Origin: Alligator mississippiensis
Lineage: Eukaryota; Chordata; Crocodylia; Alligatoridae
Reading direction: 5' to 3'
Assembly: GCF_030867095.1 (NCBI RefSeq)
Contig: NC_081824.1
Span: 143,187,433 to 143,251,432 of the forward strand
Length of the DNA: 64,000 nt
The notes beneath the pieces are model-generated. The model saw only the letters and a program-made list of their open reading frames with translations, made no database searches and had not been told where the DNA came from. The position numbers were made by a program, and so were the translations under genes. Shown here piece by piece: positions 22,819 through 34,543 of the stretch; the stretch's first letter is position 1; each line of letters begins with the position of its first letter.

Positions 22819-24422
22819 TTTTAGAGAAGATGGATGTGATTTTTTTTTTACATTGTAGTTGAAGAGCCTCTTAAAACCAGCATACCTTGGAGTGATGGAC
22901 TGACTGCAATCTCAGTTTGCTATTTCCAAAAATGTTTTATTGCTACATTCTTCATTTCCTAACCTCTTAAGTGCTTGTGTCTTAAGACCTAATACTTATA
23001 TTTTTATTTAAAAATGTTTAACAGCATTCATTTTTGTATGAAAATATACTCTGGCTATTTAAGCTGTACTTTCTTATTGGCATCTGTAATTTAGTTCCTT
23101 GCATGGTGTGGAGAATACTAGATTGCCATTTTTCGTTATTTTTTCAGTTTGCTGCAGTCTATCCATGGGAAATTCATTTTTGATGCCATTACTGAAAGCT
23201 AAAGAGTAAGGCTGCTTACTTAACTAGTTTTTAACAGTGGTGACTGTTCATAAAACAATGTGCAACAGCAGTTCCACCCTTTCAATAATTTAAATACAAA
23301 GAAATACCGGATACTTGGTATTCATCCATGCATAAAACTGAACTTTAAAAAAAAATTCCATAGCTATAAAAGGCAGAGAAAAACAAATCTGATCCTCTGT
23401 AAACTTCACTGATACTACATTTCCTAAAGAATCAGGGATACAAGCAAGACAGTTAACACTGGTAATCTTTCTTTTCTGCAGGGAAACAAGTGCTCAGTAA
23501 ATGTAGTGATGTTTGAGAGAAACTTTTGATCCACTAACTCTAATTGTTCTATTTCAAAATAGGCAGATCCTAATGTCAAGTTGGCTCACCTTCTCTCATA
23601 AGCACTCTCAGTTTGATTTCCACAAGTGTATCTTATCCCCACTCCCATCTGTTCTGTGTCTTCCTACACAGTGCACAATGTCCTACCTCTTTGGAGCCAG
23701 TAATGTTGGTTTGCAAAATGTTTGTTCAACAGTAAATGAGAGAGCCTGCATGAACTTAAAATGCAATATCTTAGCATGCCACACACACAAAAACCCCTAG
23801 TTACATACATTAAATAATAATTAGACTTTTAATGCCAGACATATTTATGCTGTGTACTAAGAGGCTTGAAATATGGATTATATAGAGAGAAATTACTATA
23901 AGACCATACAGAACTTGTATATTTTTGAAGCTGAGTACATTTCTAACGGGTTGCCATAGACAATTTGTCTGCTTTCTCAGAAGGAAATCTTGCGTCCGAG
24001 TAATTGATCACTTAAAGTACGCTTACCCTCTTTATTTCCTTTCTTTGATGTCACTGCTCCATGTGAGAGTTCAAGTTGAGAAATTATCACTGATTTAATC
24101 ACAAACAGTCTTCACTACAGTAGCACAAGTCAATTTGCTGGGGAGAAGCTAGCAAAATACCACAGTAAATTATTGGTTTTCACAAAATAAGACACATATA
24201 CCATATCTTTTTAAACATTACATAATAATGGTCTAATTGAAATGAATGGCAAAATTCCCCTTTATTTCAAATAGGATCAGGATTGTAAGAAGTGACAGTA
24301 TATGGATTTCATATTTTACATATCAGAGTCTGCAAGTTATGTAGTTCTTTGATCTACAAATACAAAACTGCACTCGATTATTCCTATTTTGAATGTCTAT
24401 ATTTTTTCCGTCGTTTTCCAGC
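22819..24422. other. Region between convergent gene ends (putative 3' UTRs)
   Basis: No open frame of note apart from a 95-codon plus-strand frame at 23.5 kb without splice context. On the minus strand an AATAAA hexamer (plus-strand tttatt near 24,032) could end the minus-strand gene about 390 bases past its stop. No clear poly(A) signal was chosen for the plus-strand chain. Confidence 0.35.
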
Positions 24423-24485
24423 TTAGGAAAGGGCTGCTTCTTTGTCTGCATAATTTATCCAGTAAGTAACTGCTGATTTTGCCTC
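24423..24485 (-). CDS. Terminal exon of minus-strand gene
   Basis: A long T-rich tract ending TTTATTTTAG precedes 20 codons, EAKSAVTYWINYADKEAALS, then TAA. It starts in phase 0, as required by the preceding exon. The composition and the strong acceptor support it. Confidence 0.6.
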   Translation of the reverse strand, partial: EAKSAVTYWINYADKEAALS

Positions 24486-25054
24486 CTAAAATAAAAAAAA
24501 TAGTTTAATTTTATTTGAAAGAAAATGGATATATAACCATACAGTTGTATTAAAATTAATGTATGCAACATAAATCTGTAATTAGTCTAAACAACATTTT
24601 AGTTGAAACAGCTTGTTAGAACATAACTTAATACTTTACTATAAATAAATACAGATAAAATAAGCAGTAAGTTTGGTTTAGCTTTCTCTCTTCTGATTGG
24701 AGCTAGACAGAAATGTTCGTGTATTACTTGTTGATAGGAAAATGCAGCTTTCATATAACTGAAATTTTCCTAAGGAAATCTGTCAATTTTCCATACAGCA
24801 AGCCAAAACTAATATTCAACTTTTGATCACTTCCACATGAATCTGAATATTTAATGTTGCTTAAATGACCTAAATATTTCCATGCAGTATTCAACTGATG
24901 TTGTACCAGTGATAGTCCAGGAAATATGCGAGAAGATACCTAACTGAGGAAGGGTACTTTGTGACTAAAAGCTCACAAAAAAACCCACCCCAACATACAA
25001 CCCCTTGCCTCCCAAATATTTACAGTCAGTTCAGCATTCATCTGTAGTCTGGTG

Positions 25055-25058
<4 letters not shown>

Positions 25059-25104
<46 letters not shown>
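25059..25104 (+). repeat. (GT)n microsatellite, 46 bp
   Basis: Uninterrupted GT dinucleotide tract followed by a G-rich stretch. It lies between the last two exons of the minus-strand gene. Confidence 0.98.
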
Positions 25105-25106
<2 letters not shown>

Positions 25107-25948
25107 GGTGGGGTGGGGGGGGGCAGGGTGGGATGCCTCAGCTGTAATTCTCACAAATCTATGAGGCACACTAGGCATATCTGGTTAAATGCTGAACTGA
25201 CTGTAAGCACATAGCTTGTAACCTGTTTAGGTTTTCCAGAAGAGCACCTGAAGCATGTCCTCAGTGGCTAAGAGCAAAGTAAATCTCCAGTTATCTGCAG
25301 CTGGTTCATTCAGTGGAGAACATAAAGAAATGCTACTCATCCCCTTTCTGCCTTCTTACTCTGACATTACCATTAACCGCTCTCTATTTTCCAGCATTAT
25401 GTTGTCTCTTCCTAATAGCTGCATTCATGCTTCCATGCTTCATTTGTCATTCCCTAACCTTCCTAGTCTACAATGGATCCCACTCTACTTTTATCCAACA
25501 TAGCCTCATCCTAAAGGCAGCTGTTCAGGAAAAAGGGTATTGTTTTGATGAGCTTTCTAATGATAAAGTGAACCCCAGGAACTTGGTCAAACTTAGATTC
25601 TGCCTTTGTTGTAGCAGGGTAATTTGGCCTTTTCTTGACCACTGGCTGCAAAATCAACCTCCACTTTGCCAGACTCTTCCCATTTCAAAACGACAAAGTG
25701 GTGGATGAGGTTTCCTTTAAATAGTTTAAGCGGAAAGAAAAGGCAGTTCCCCAAAATGTATTAAAAGTGGTCACTTGCCCAAATTCTGGTTGTTTCCTGG
25801 GATGTCTGTGTACATTGGAAGGTAGCACTGGATGTTTCATGAGTTAGTATGACAAGTAACCTTTAATCAATGCTTTAGCAATGGGTGATACTTCTTCACG
25901 TTGTGCTGCACTGATTTAATGAAAAAAGAAGAGTGAAGATATACATAC

Positions 25949-26042
25949 CACAACCCGATTCTTCAGAACCACATCTTCCAGGGTTAGAGGCACAGGGATC
26001 ATTTCAGGCAGGACATGGACATTGGATTTCTGATCCTTCAAA
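25949..26042 (-). CDS. Minus-strand gene, penultimate exon (94 nt)
   Basis: The minus-strand acceptor 'gttgtatcttacag' and donor GTTGTG|gtatgt bound 31 open codons after one leading base. The peptide includes VHVLPEMIPVPLTLEDVVLK. The other two frames hit stops, and the open frame agrees with both neighbours, so this is among the best exons of the model. Confidence 0.65.
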
Positions 26043-26837
26043 CTGTAAGATACAACCAAAACAGCTCTGAAAATAGAACTTCCTCTAAATCATTTGGCTA
26101 TTCTCTCTGTACAAGTCAATATCATAGTGCCATAGTAGTAACATCATAATTATTATTGAGATAGTGTCTTGTAATTTTTACTTTTCAGTTTCTTAAAACA
26201 GCCCCTTTTGGGTAGAGAATTTCCATTCCTTTTCTGACACAGTAAAATTTACCAAGCAGTTTTTTTCTAAACTCCAGAAAAGTCAAATGGATTTTATTTG
26301 TTCATGAGAATAAAGTCCACTGGTAAGAAATTTATTTACAAGCATTCCTTCGTTTAGGTAAGTCCAAAATCATTTTGCTTTAAACATTTCAAATTTGGCA
26401 CAAACTGCACACAGTCTTACAGAGAAAACACATGCTTGTTTGAAAAAAATCTGATTCCAAAATAACAAAATTATGGATATTTTAACAACATTCATCCTGA
26501 GTTTGCACAGCAGGTTCTTCTCAACTTCAGAAGAAAGCACCAGGGTGTGATGCTCTGAATATTCACTGGTGAGGATATTTGAAAGCTCACACCTACGTGT
26601 ATTTGAATATGTGATTGCTCTAAAGAACTGCAGTGTTTAGAGTCAAATTTACAAAAGGAAAAGGGAACAGCAACCTTATTATTTATAATAAAACAAGTTT
26701 CTATTTCCAGTCCAAAGCAACAGATACAGGCACTTTATTCAGATGAGCATGTCTGATTCCTTCTGCAAGGACACTGACATAGAACTGTGGCCGGATGATG
26801 TGGTTCTGGAAATTACATTTAGACAAAACCTACTCAC

Positions 26838-27068
26838 ACTTCAGTGTCTCCTCTATCTTCATCTTGTTTTTGCTCTGACCCATTTCTCAAGCCTTTAAAA
26901 ACTCTGCTCATTTTGGAGGGGCCCCTGTGATGTTGTTCCTGCTGCTTCTTTCTCATCAAAACTGGAAGTACATTTTCTCTTCGCTCTCTTTCAGTGGGGC
27001 TGGTTCCAGGTTGTTTATGATGATTTGGAAACAAATAATCCATCTTGGGATAATAGGAGTACAAATTA
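26838..27068 (-). CDS. Minus-strand gene, basic linker exon (231 nt)
   Basis: An acceptor 'gttttttataacag' and a donor GAAGT|gtgagt enclose 76 open codons. It begins NLYSYYPKMDYLFPNHHK and continues into a long basic, glutamine-rich stretch (for example MRKKQQEQHHRGPSK), probably disordered. One leading base and two trailing bases match the adjacent exons. The frame closes immediately outside both splice sites. Confidence 0.65.
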
Positions 27069-27397
27069 CTGTTATAAAAAACAGTACTGCATTTCCAAAG
27101 CAGAGCACTGCAAACTGGTCTCTAAAACCCCCCAAAAGATACTGGAAACAAAGCCCCAAACAATATGATTTGTTCAATTCAGCACAAGAGCTCAAACTTT
27201 TGACTAATATCTGTCAGTTACTAGAACCATCTGTTACGTTTTAGACAAGTTTCTATTCTTGAATCTGCCAACTTTAGTTGGTCACTTTTGTGACCTACTT
27301 TGTCTGGGTTCAGGCTGGGGGATCATACTCGGATCTGATGATCACTAGTTCAACTGCCTATAAAATCTAGAACAGGAGGTAGCTAAACGAGTCTTAC

Positions 27398-27453
27398 AGA
27401 AGAAGCCTCTGAAAGTTGCGTTCCCTTTTCAAACCAAAGCCATAAAAACCTGA
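27398..27453 (-). CDS. Minus-strand gene, short exon (56 nt)
   Basis: The donor TTCTTCT|gtaaga is good. The frame SGFYGFGLKRERNFQRLL joins the next exon in phase as ...LLNLYSYYPK. The acceptor (TTATTGGAG) is weak because of the G before AG, so the left boundary is uncertain. The frame stays open about 14 codons further upstream, and a later acceptor could also be used. Confidence 0.45.
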
Positions 27454-28291
27454 CTCCAATAAAGAACAATGTTCAGTATTAGACAGACCTCTTCACAGAC
27501 TGCTCTTTGGCATTTTTCAATAAATAGGCACCTCCAATCAAATACAGCAGGAGGGAAATGTTATTTATTGCTTATTCCTTTTACCTTGAAAGAATGTTGT
27601 CTTATATTTGCCAATAAATCTATTGTTCACAAATCAAATGGAACTCAAGAGATCATTTTAAACACAATTAGATGGGGACAGTCCCTTAAATTTTCCTTTT
27701 GTCTTCACACATATTTCCATAGGTTTTATTACCACTATTAAAAATCTAGCTTCACCCATTTGGCATTTTACAAACATTGGGCAGGTGTTACTTCCATTGA
27801 GGTCAAGATAAATTTTACTTCTGAGTTCACTAAGACCAGGTCTAGACTCACACTATTGTTTTATTTTACCCATAAACATGACCACAATGTGGAAACTATT
27901 CAAATTTGTCACTGGAAATATTTCATTGAATTAATTCTGACATTTCTTCAAACAGATTATTCACCAATACATTTTAACATTTGAAAAAAAAATCTATAGA
28001 TTAATATTTTACATATGATTTATTCTATGTATTTTTCCCATCAATTGTTAAGTTAGTTACAGGTGAAAGTTTTTTGTTGTTTGTTTGTTTTTTTATTTGA
28101 CTAGATCTAATTTCAGATGGAGGCATAAACAGCCGTCACTCTGTGAATGTCGAACTAAGATAAAGCAAAACTCAGTTTATGGTAAAACTGAATGAAAGCT
28201 CCTACTAGTTTGCAATGGAGCATCCAAATCGCAATTTTAGCTAAGTGGCAAATAAATCAGCTTTACTATAAGAGGGTTTTATTGTATACTT

Positions 28292-28681
28292 GAGTGGTGC
28301 TTAATCTTCTGGCCCCGCAGGCCAGATGAATGGTGTAGGGCTAGTCCACAGGCCGGACTGGGCTCTGTGGTGCCCCTGCCTGGCCCTGTACAACCACATC
28401 AGGCCCTGAGCTGGCCCTGTATGACAGGATCAGGCCATGGGGCCCTGTGCCACCCCCATGTGCCAGGATTAGGTCCTGGGGCGCTGAGCATCCAATCCAC
28501 CACATGGAAGCTCACTCTCCATCCCATGGGGCTCCCCACAGGTTTGAAAATTTGTCAGGAGGGAAGCAGTGCCACCAGTCCCCCACTGCCAAATTTTTAG
28601 ACCTGTGGGAAGCCCTGCAGGCTGGATGGCCTGGTACTGGGGGCCAGATCTGGCCTGTGGGCCAGGGGTTGAGCACCCCTG
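28292..28681. mobile_element. hAT MITE, 390 bp, with exact 8-bp target duplication
   Basis: Both ends are preserved: 'gagtggtgcttaat' on the left and, on the other strand, 'caggggtgctcaac' on the right (10 of 14 positions match). Exact 8-bp copies of GTATACTT flank it (28,284-28,291 and 28,682-28,689), which is diagnostic of hAT transposition. The interior is GC-rich with repeated 'ctggccctgta..' and 'aggatcaggcc' motifs and no transposase. The element at 48,996 looks like the same family. It sits in an intron of the minus-strand gene. Confidence 0.92.
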
Positions 28682-29096
28682 GTATACTTTATTTAAAGAT
28701 CTTGACTACTAAATTTGGCAGATTTAAGAATAAGATTCTAAGAATAATTTTACACACGTACACATGTGCACGTGATATAAGCCCAAGTCAAAATTTTAAG
28801 GCTGAGGCATTTTGTGTTACTGCTCTAAAACCTGTTTTTAGGCACTTCTTACATTTCAAAAGGTTCTCTGTACTCATTGCTGTCTTAACAATCAGGCCAT
28901 TTATTTCTCTGCCTAAAACTCTGATCTCACCTTTAAAAAAAAATTCAAAATATTCTTAAACAAAACGTTCTAGACCTATAACACTTGTAGGGACTACGCA
29001 CCCCCAAAAAGAGCTTTAGCTATGACTTTGCTTTGGGGAGGTAGTTACTAAAAAGCAGAGGGCAGAGATGATAGCAGTGATTGCTCAGTCACTTAC

Positions 29097-29157
29097 CAGA
29101 TCACGGACATCATAATCTTGTTCAGTCACTGCAAACTGGCCATTTTTCTCCAGCAGC
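29097..29157 (-). CDS. Minus-strand gene, exon (61 nt)
   Basis: The donor GATCTG|gtaagt is a perfect consensus. The acceptor GGAACAG is the first AG after a roughly 40-base AG-free tract. After one leading base it reads LLEKNGQFAVTEQDYDVRDL. Phases match both neighbours. Confidence 0.62.
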
Positions 29158-30085
29158 CTGTTCCAGGTCGCACCAAACAGAGAAAAGCAAATTTAGAAGA
29201 AAGGAGAAAAGATCATCATTCTTTGCATATACAGCAGATGTTACTTTAATTGCCCAAATACTGTTCTTTGACAGTGTCCTCTGGCCATTTCCGCTTAAAA
29301 ATACAGCACCCCTCCTGTCAAGCTGTCAAACTGCCCTGATAAACAGAGTCTATTGTGCGGTGTGCAAGATAGTGAAAGCAGTGCAATACTAAAGTTATAC
29401 TTTATATACAGCTCTACCCACAGCTACTTCTGTCACCCCCTTCTAACTACACAGTCCTTATTATACAGAACTTGAGGCTGGAGGGTGGTGTGAATGCACA
29501 CAGATGATTACTGAATAGTCAGTGGTACATAAGCTCCTTTTCTTCTTTGAAGTCCTTTCACTTGTGGGAAAATAGCAAACAGTGCCCCATTAACTAAATA
29601 TGGACTACAGCACTGTTCTCCCAAACTGGCATCAGAGCACAAGGTGAAACCTAAGGAGCACTAACTGGTAAAGGTGTGTGCTGACCTCTGAGCTACTACT
29701 GTTGCAGATTTACATCAATAGAAACTACCTGAAGTAATCCCACAGATTCTGGTGGGGCTCTTATGGAATGGGTCTCTACACCAAAGCCTCTTGCAGCTTG
29801 TTCCCAAGATGCTGGTAAAGAAGCCAAGTGCTTATGATAAAACCCTGTTTATTTATGGAGGACACATGGTGAGATCTTTAGGTCATGGACCATCCTTTTT
29901 GTTTTGGGTTTCAACAGTGCTGACCACAATGGGATTCTTGTTCATGTCCAGGGCTCCTAGGAACCACAGTCATCACCACAACTAGGTTATCTAGCCAAAC
30001 ACAGAGCTGTGCGTAAAAACAGTAGAAATGCATTATGTTACTTTCAAAGAAAGTTTCATACAATTTGCTCAAGACATTAACTGAC

Positions 30086-30192
30086 CTTTTGGATGATTTC
30101 ATATTAAGAAGTGCGAGATAATACATATGGTGCAAATAAATGAGACGCCTTTCATCTTCATAATGCTTCCTATTCCTTTTCCAAGTTTTGCT
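30086..30192 (-). CDS. Minus-strand gene, exon with aromatic/basic helix (107 nt)
   Basis: The acceptor 'gttttttgtttccag' and donor AAAAG|gtcagt enclose 35 open codons plus two bases. The peptide starts SKTWKRNRKHYEDERRLIYL and continues with HHMYYLALLNMKSSK. This is clearly protein-like, with alternating basic and aromatic residues suggesting an amphipathic helix. It is the most convincing single exon of the model. Confidence 0.68.
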
Positions 30193-31006
30193 CTGGAAAC
30201 AAAAAACAGTGTGTTACTATGACATCTTACACAAAATGTAAGTTTACTGAACTTCAGGTGAGATTTCAAAGGAATTTTTACATAAAGGTAGAAAGACAAG
30301 GATTCCTTTTAGGTTCCTATACTAACTCTTACTACTTAATGACCACCTCCCAAAATGCCCATGCATAGATTTCATTTGAATAAAAATGAAGTTTTGCATT
30401 CAATAAATGCTATTAACCATACTGAAACAGACTCCAATCTACTACAATGATAAAGACACAAAGTAGCAGTGCTGAAGCCATTTTACACCATTGTACATTG
30501 GTCAGAATGAGCTCAATGAAATCTAATTCTTTTTTTCTACTAGTGAAAATATAAATTTGTACACAGCACACATTTGAAAACGGTAACCTTTTCAACTGCA
30601 ATGCAATTCCTGTTGCATTTAGCTTCCCCTATATCGCCACCTGGCCAAATGCACTGAAAATGACTTTATAGCTGATTTCTAGTTTTCCCCTTATTTTGAC
30701 CAAATCCATTCTCATTGCTTTATGGTTAATTGCATTACCCATATGCAGCATGCTTCTTACACTCTGACATATATGGGATAGGGCTTTCACTATGATTAAG
30801 TCTGAAGAACAATTTTTAGCCATTAGGACTGCAGATCTGAGAAAGCAAATCTTTTAAAATGTGTTTATTGGAATTCCACTCCCATACCAAAAAAGAAATT
30901 TAGCATAGTAAAAACAGTTATGAAAATCCGCCCACATTTTGTTGATTAAATTATTTCAACTGTCATGGTCATGAAAAGGTGCTGCTTTGGTACTAGAATT
31001 TCCTTT

Positions 31007-33356
31007 CATACATTTCATAGACATTTGGGCTGGAAGGGACCTCGGAAGATCATCGAGTCCAGCCCCCCGCCCAAAGGGCAGGAAGTCAGCTGGGGTCATA
31101 GGATCCCAGCAAGATAAGCATCCAGTTTCATCTTGAAGGTGTTCAATGAAGGCGCTTGAACCACCTCCGGTGGCAGGCTGTTCCAGACCTTGGGGGCTCG
31201 GACAGTAAAGAAATTCTTCCTTATGTCCAGCCTGAAACGATCTTGTAGTAGTTTGTGACCATTCGTCCTCGTCATCCCTTGGGGCGCTCTGGTGAACAAA
31301 CATTCCCCCAGATACTGGTGGTCACCCCTGATAAACTTGTAGGTGGCCATCAGATCACCCCTGAGCCTGCGCTTTTCCAGGCTAAAGAGCCCCAGGGCTC
31401 TCAGCCTGTCATCGTAGGGTCTGCTTCCCTGACCTCTGATCATGCGCGTGGCTCTTCTCTGGACTCTCTCAAGCTTCTCCACATCCTTTTTGAATTGTGG
31501 AGCCCAAAACTGGACGCAGTACTCCAGCTGCGGCCTCACTAAGGCCGAGTACAGGGGGAGAATGACGTCCCGGGATTTGCTTGAGAAGCATCTATGGATG
31601 CAAGCCAGCGTTTTGGTCGCTTTACTAGCCACAGCATCGCATTGCAGGCTCATGTTCATCTTGTGGTCGATGATGACCCCCAAGTCTCTTTCTTCCATAG
31701 TGCTAGCCAACATAGCACTGCCGAGCCTATAAGGATGCTGCGGGTTTTTCTTCCCAAGGTGGAGAACCTTGCATTTATCGGCGTTGAACACCATCAGATT
31801 CTCACCCGCCCACTTGCTGAGCCTGTCCAGGTCAGCCTGGATCACCCGCCTGTCTTCTGGTGTGGATGCTTTGCCCCAAAGTTTGGTGTCATCTGCGAAC
31901 TTGGCCAGTCCGCTTCTGACTCCAGTGTCCACATCATTAATGAAGATGTTGAACAGTATGGGTCCAAGGACAGAGCCTTGGGGGACCCCACTGGTCACAG
32001 GACACCACGATGAGTGACTTCCATCAATTACTACCCTCTGGGTCCGACCCCGGAGCCAATTTTCCAGCCAGTGGATCGTGGAGGACCCAAGGCGACAATT
32101 GGCCAGTTTCTCCAAGAGACGATCATGGGACACCAGATCGAAGGCTTTTTTGAAGTCAAGATATATGACATCAATCTCATCTCCCTTGTCCAGGTGATAG
32201 GTCACCTGGTCGTAGAAGGAAATGAGATTGGTCAAGCAAGACCTACCCGCAACAAACCCGCGCTGGCTATCCCTTAAGATGTTGGCGTCGGCCAGTCCAT
32301 TAAGGATGGCCTCTTTAATAAACTTTTCTAAGATCTTCCCCGGGATAGAAGTCAGGCTGATGGGCCTATAGTTAGCCGGATCCACTTTCCTCCCTTTCTT
32401 GAAGATAGGCACCACATTGGCCTTCTTCCAGTCTTCGGGCACTACACCAGAGCGCCAAGAGTTTTCAAAGATCCGCGCTAGAGGCTTGGCTATGATGCTC
32501 GCCAGCTCCTTGAGTACCCTGGGGTGAAGATTGTCAGGGCCGGCTGACTTGAAGGTATCCAGCTTCTCAAGATGTTCCTTCATGAAGTCAGCATTAATGG
32601 AGGGCAGGGGATCACCCTCACCCAGACTTCCCGGCCCTGTAGTGGGCATGGGCGTCCCATGGGGCTGATGAAAGACTGACACAAAGTACCTATTTAATAG
32701 GTTGGCTTTTTCCTGGGCGTCAGTTGTCAGTTGCCCCATCTGGTTCAGCAGGGGTCCAATGTTGCCCCTGCTTTTCCTCCGGCTCCCCACGTATCTGAAG
32801 AAAGACTTTTTATTGTCCTTGATGCTCAAAGCTAGCTGGAGTTCAGTTGCAGCCTTGGCTTTCCTGGTCAGCTCCCTACAGGACTGGACCAGTGCAGAAT
32901 AATCCTCCTTGGAGGTGACTCCCATCCTCCATCCTTTGTAGGCCTTTCTTTTTAGCCTCAGGAGGTCTGCTAGGTCCCTGGAGAACCAGGGGGGCTGCTG
33001 TGCCCTCTTGCTGCCTTTCCTCCAAGATGGAATAGACTTAGTTTGTGCATTGAGGATCGCTCCCTTGAGGAGCAACCACTCTTCTTGAACTCCCCTCTCC
33101 CTGTGGTCACAGTCCCTTAGGGCCTCACTGACAAGCCTCCTGAGCTTGTCAAAGTCAGCTTTCCTGAAGTCAAGGACTTCCGTGTTGCTGACTGACTTGC
33201 CAGCTTTTCGGCGGATGGTGAAGGTGATCAGCTCGTGGTCGCTGTCACCCAGCTTCCCATCGATCACTAGGTCGCCGACTAGGTTATCCCCAGTAGCCAG
33301 TACCAGGTCGAGCAGCGCTTTGCCTCTCGTTGGCCCATAGACTTCTTGAGTCAAGG
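31007..33356 (-). mobile_element. CR1 LINE, 5'-truncated, near-intact ORF2
   Basis: The 3' end at the left has the CR1 signature 'ctatgaaatgtatg' on the minus strand, preceded by the conserved 3' UTR 'gctgggatcctatgacccc'. The 5' end is cut within the endonuclease domain. The octamer TTTCCTTT flanks both ends (30,999-31,006 and 33,357-33,364) and may be a target duplication. The reading frame has no stop or frameshift, so this is the youngest-looking CR1 in the window. It lies in the same transcriptional direction as the host gene's intron. Confidence 0.93.
31096..33354 (-). CDS. CR1 ORF2 fragment: endonuclease C-terminus plus reverse transcriptase, 752 codons
   Basis: The frame starts inside the apurinic-like endonuclease (motif GDSDHELI near residue 38). 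It continues through the linker to the reverse transcriptase, which carries VVPIFKKG and NYRPISLTS near residues 315-335, a GFVAGRSC block, YLDFKKAFDLVSHDRL, SGVPQGSVLGPILFNIFIND and the catalytic FADDTKLW near residue 486. After the polymerase comes the usual C-terminal segment ending RKNFFTVRAPKVWNSLPPEV. The enzyme nicks target DNA and copies its RNA from the nick. The missing N-terminal endonuclease and ORF1 mean this copy cannot move on its own. The first ATG is internal, so the true coding frame starts upstream in an intact element. Confidence 0.93.
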   Translation of the reverse strand: MTQEVYGPTRGKALLDLVLATGDNLVGDLVIDGKLGDSDHELITFTIRRKAGKSVSNTEVLDFRKADFDKLRRLVSEALRDCDHRERGVQEEWLLLKGAILNAQTKSIPSWRKGSKRAQQPPWFSRDLADLLRLKRKAYKGWRMGVTSKEDYSALVQSCRELTRKAKAATELQLALSIKDNKKSFFRYVGSRRKSRGNIGPLLNQMGQLTTDAQEKANLLNRYFVSVFHQPHGTPMPTTGPGSLGEGDPLPSINADFMKEHLEKLDTFKSAGPDNLHPRVLKELASIIAKPLARIFENSWRSGVVPEDWKKANVVPIFKKGRKVDPANYRPISLTSIPGKILEKFIKEAILNGLADANILRDSQRGFVAGRSCLTNLISFYDQVTYHLDKGDEIDVIYLDFKKAFDLVSHDRLLEKLANCRLGSSTIHWLENWLRGRTQRVVIDGSHSSWCPVTSGVPQGSVLGPILFNIFINDVDTGVRSGLAKFADDTKLWGKASTPEDRRVIQADLDRLSKWAGENLMVFNADKCKVLHLGKKNPQHPYRLGSAMLASTMEERDLGVIIDHKMNMSLQCDAVASKATKTLACIHRCFSSKSRDVILPLYSALVRPQLEYCVQFWAPQFKKDVEKLERVQRRATRMIRGQGSRPYDDRLRALGLFSLEKRRLRGDLMATYKFIRGDHQYLGECLFTRAPQGMTRTNGHKLLQDRFRLDIRKNFFTVRAPKVWNSLPPEVVQAPSLNTFKMKLDAYLAGIL

Positions 33357-34477
33357 TTTCCTTTGTTTATAATTTTCCCCTTCTACTATTATTTTAAATA
33401 TATATATAAATATTTTGGGAGACTGGGGTTAATGGGTTTTTGGCATGACTGAGAAATACCTTGACTATGCTATCAATTTGCCTGATTGATCAGAGAGCTT
33501 GATCCAGTCTCTGAAGCCCTGAAGCAAAATGCCTGGACAGCAGCATTGAGTTTACAGGAGAGATCACAAGAAGGCTAGACTTTACATTTTTGGTGTAGTG
33601 GGCTGTGAAACAACTTTTCTACCGTCTACTTCTCAAACTCATTTAACTTTATCCCAAACATCCAATTGGTCCAATAAGAGACATCCTTGCCTCTCACGTA
33701 ATTCCTGGACCATCACGACTACAAAATCACTCTATTTCTCAAATGCAACTTTTGTTCATCTTTAGCCCACCACTGCACATCAGGCCAGGCTGCAGGGTTT
33801 GGGAAGGGATTAACAAGGTAAATCTAAGGAATACACCCCACACCTGACAATGAATGATCTGTCCTGGGTGACCTCAACACTGATAGCAGTCAATCAGAAA
33901 GTTGAAGGAATACTTTTCAGCACCAGACCCTATGGAAGATGAAATGTCACTGTGCTCAACCCATTCCCAGTTTGCTATCAGCAAATCCCAGAGGACTGCT
34001 TATTTGTTTTGAGCCCACCTTTCATTTTCATTTTTCAGGAACAAAAACTATGTACACAGGGCCACCCTGAATAGCAGAAATGTTAAGTAACAGTGAGCCT
34101 CTGCCAGAAAGTCAAAACCAGCTTGCTTGGCTTTGTAGTTCTCTAATCAGTTTAGTAAAGGTGACTTGTGAATCTCTTTGGCAGGAAGCAGTTTATAGTA
34201 CAGTAACTTAGCCCATTGTCTGGCCTTTCTCAGCTCAGCTTCATTACTATTACCATGATAAAGACAAGTGTTTTTTCTACTTCCCTTTTTTCCTCTTCAA
34301 GTCTCTACTTGCTCTTGACTTTTTTGAATTTCACTTTGATACTTTGACACCTTGGTTCCTCTCCCAGACAGAATCATTACAGGAGCTCAAATAAACCCTT
34401 TGGGGCTGGGGGGGGGAGGGGGGGGAAGAAGGGTAAGTGATATAGAGATGTTGTGAAGATCTGCTGAAGGGACTCAC

Positions 34478-34543
34478 CACCTGCCAAGTTCTGGATTGCT
34501 CTTCAGGATTTTTTTGCAATTCAGAAAGCCAAGAAAACAGCAT
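34478..34543 (-). CDS. Minus-strand gene, exon (66 nt)
   Basis: An acceptor 'tatttttttacag' and a donor CAGGTG|gtgagt bound 22 codons, MLFSWLSELQKNPEEQSRTW plus QV. A second donor three bases earlier would keep the frame. It sits at the end of the very long intron. The initial methionine is internal to the gene in this model, but it could also act as an alternative start. Confidence 0.58.

Noticed and set aside
27569..27640. 35-base candidate exon ending TTTCAAG|gtaaaa on the minus strand
   Set aside because: Right length class for the missing exon, but the required frame contains a stop.
31442..33340. Plus-strand frames over the CR1 element
   Set aside because: They are antisense shadows of the intact CR1 reverse-transcriptase frame.
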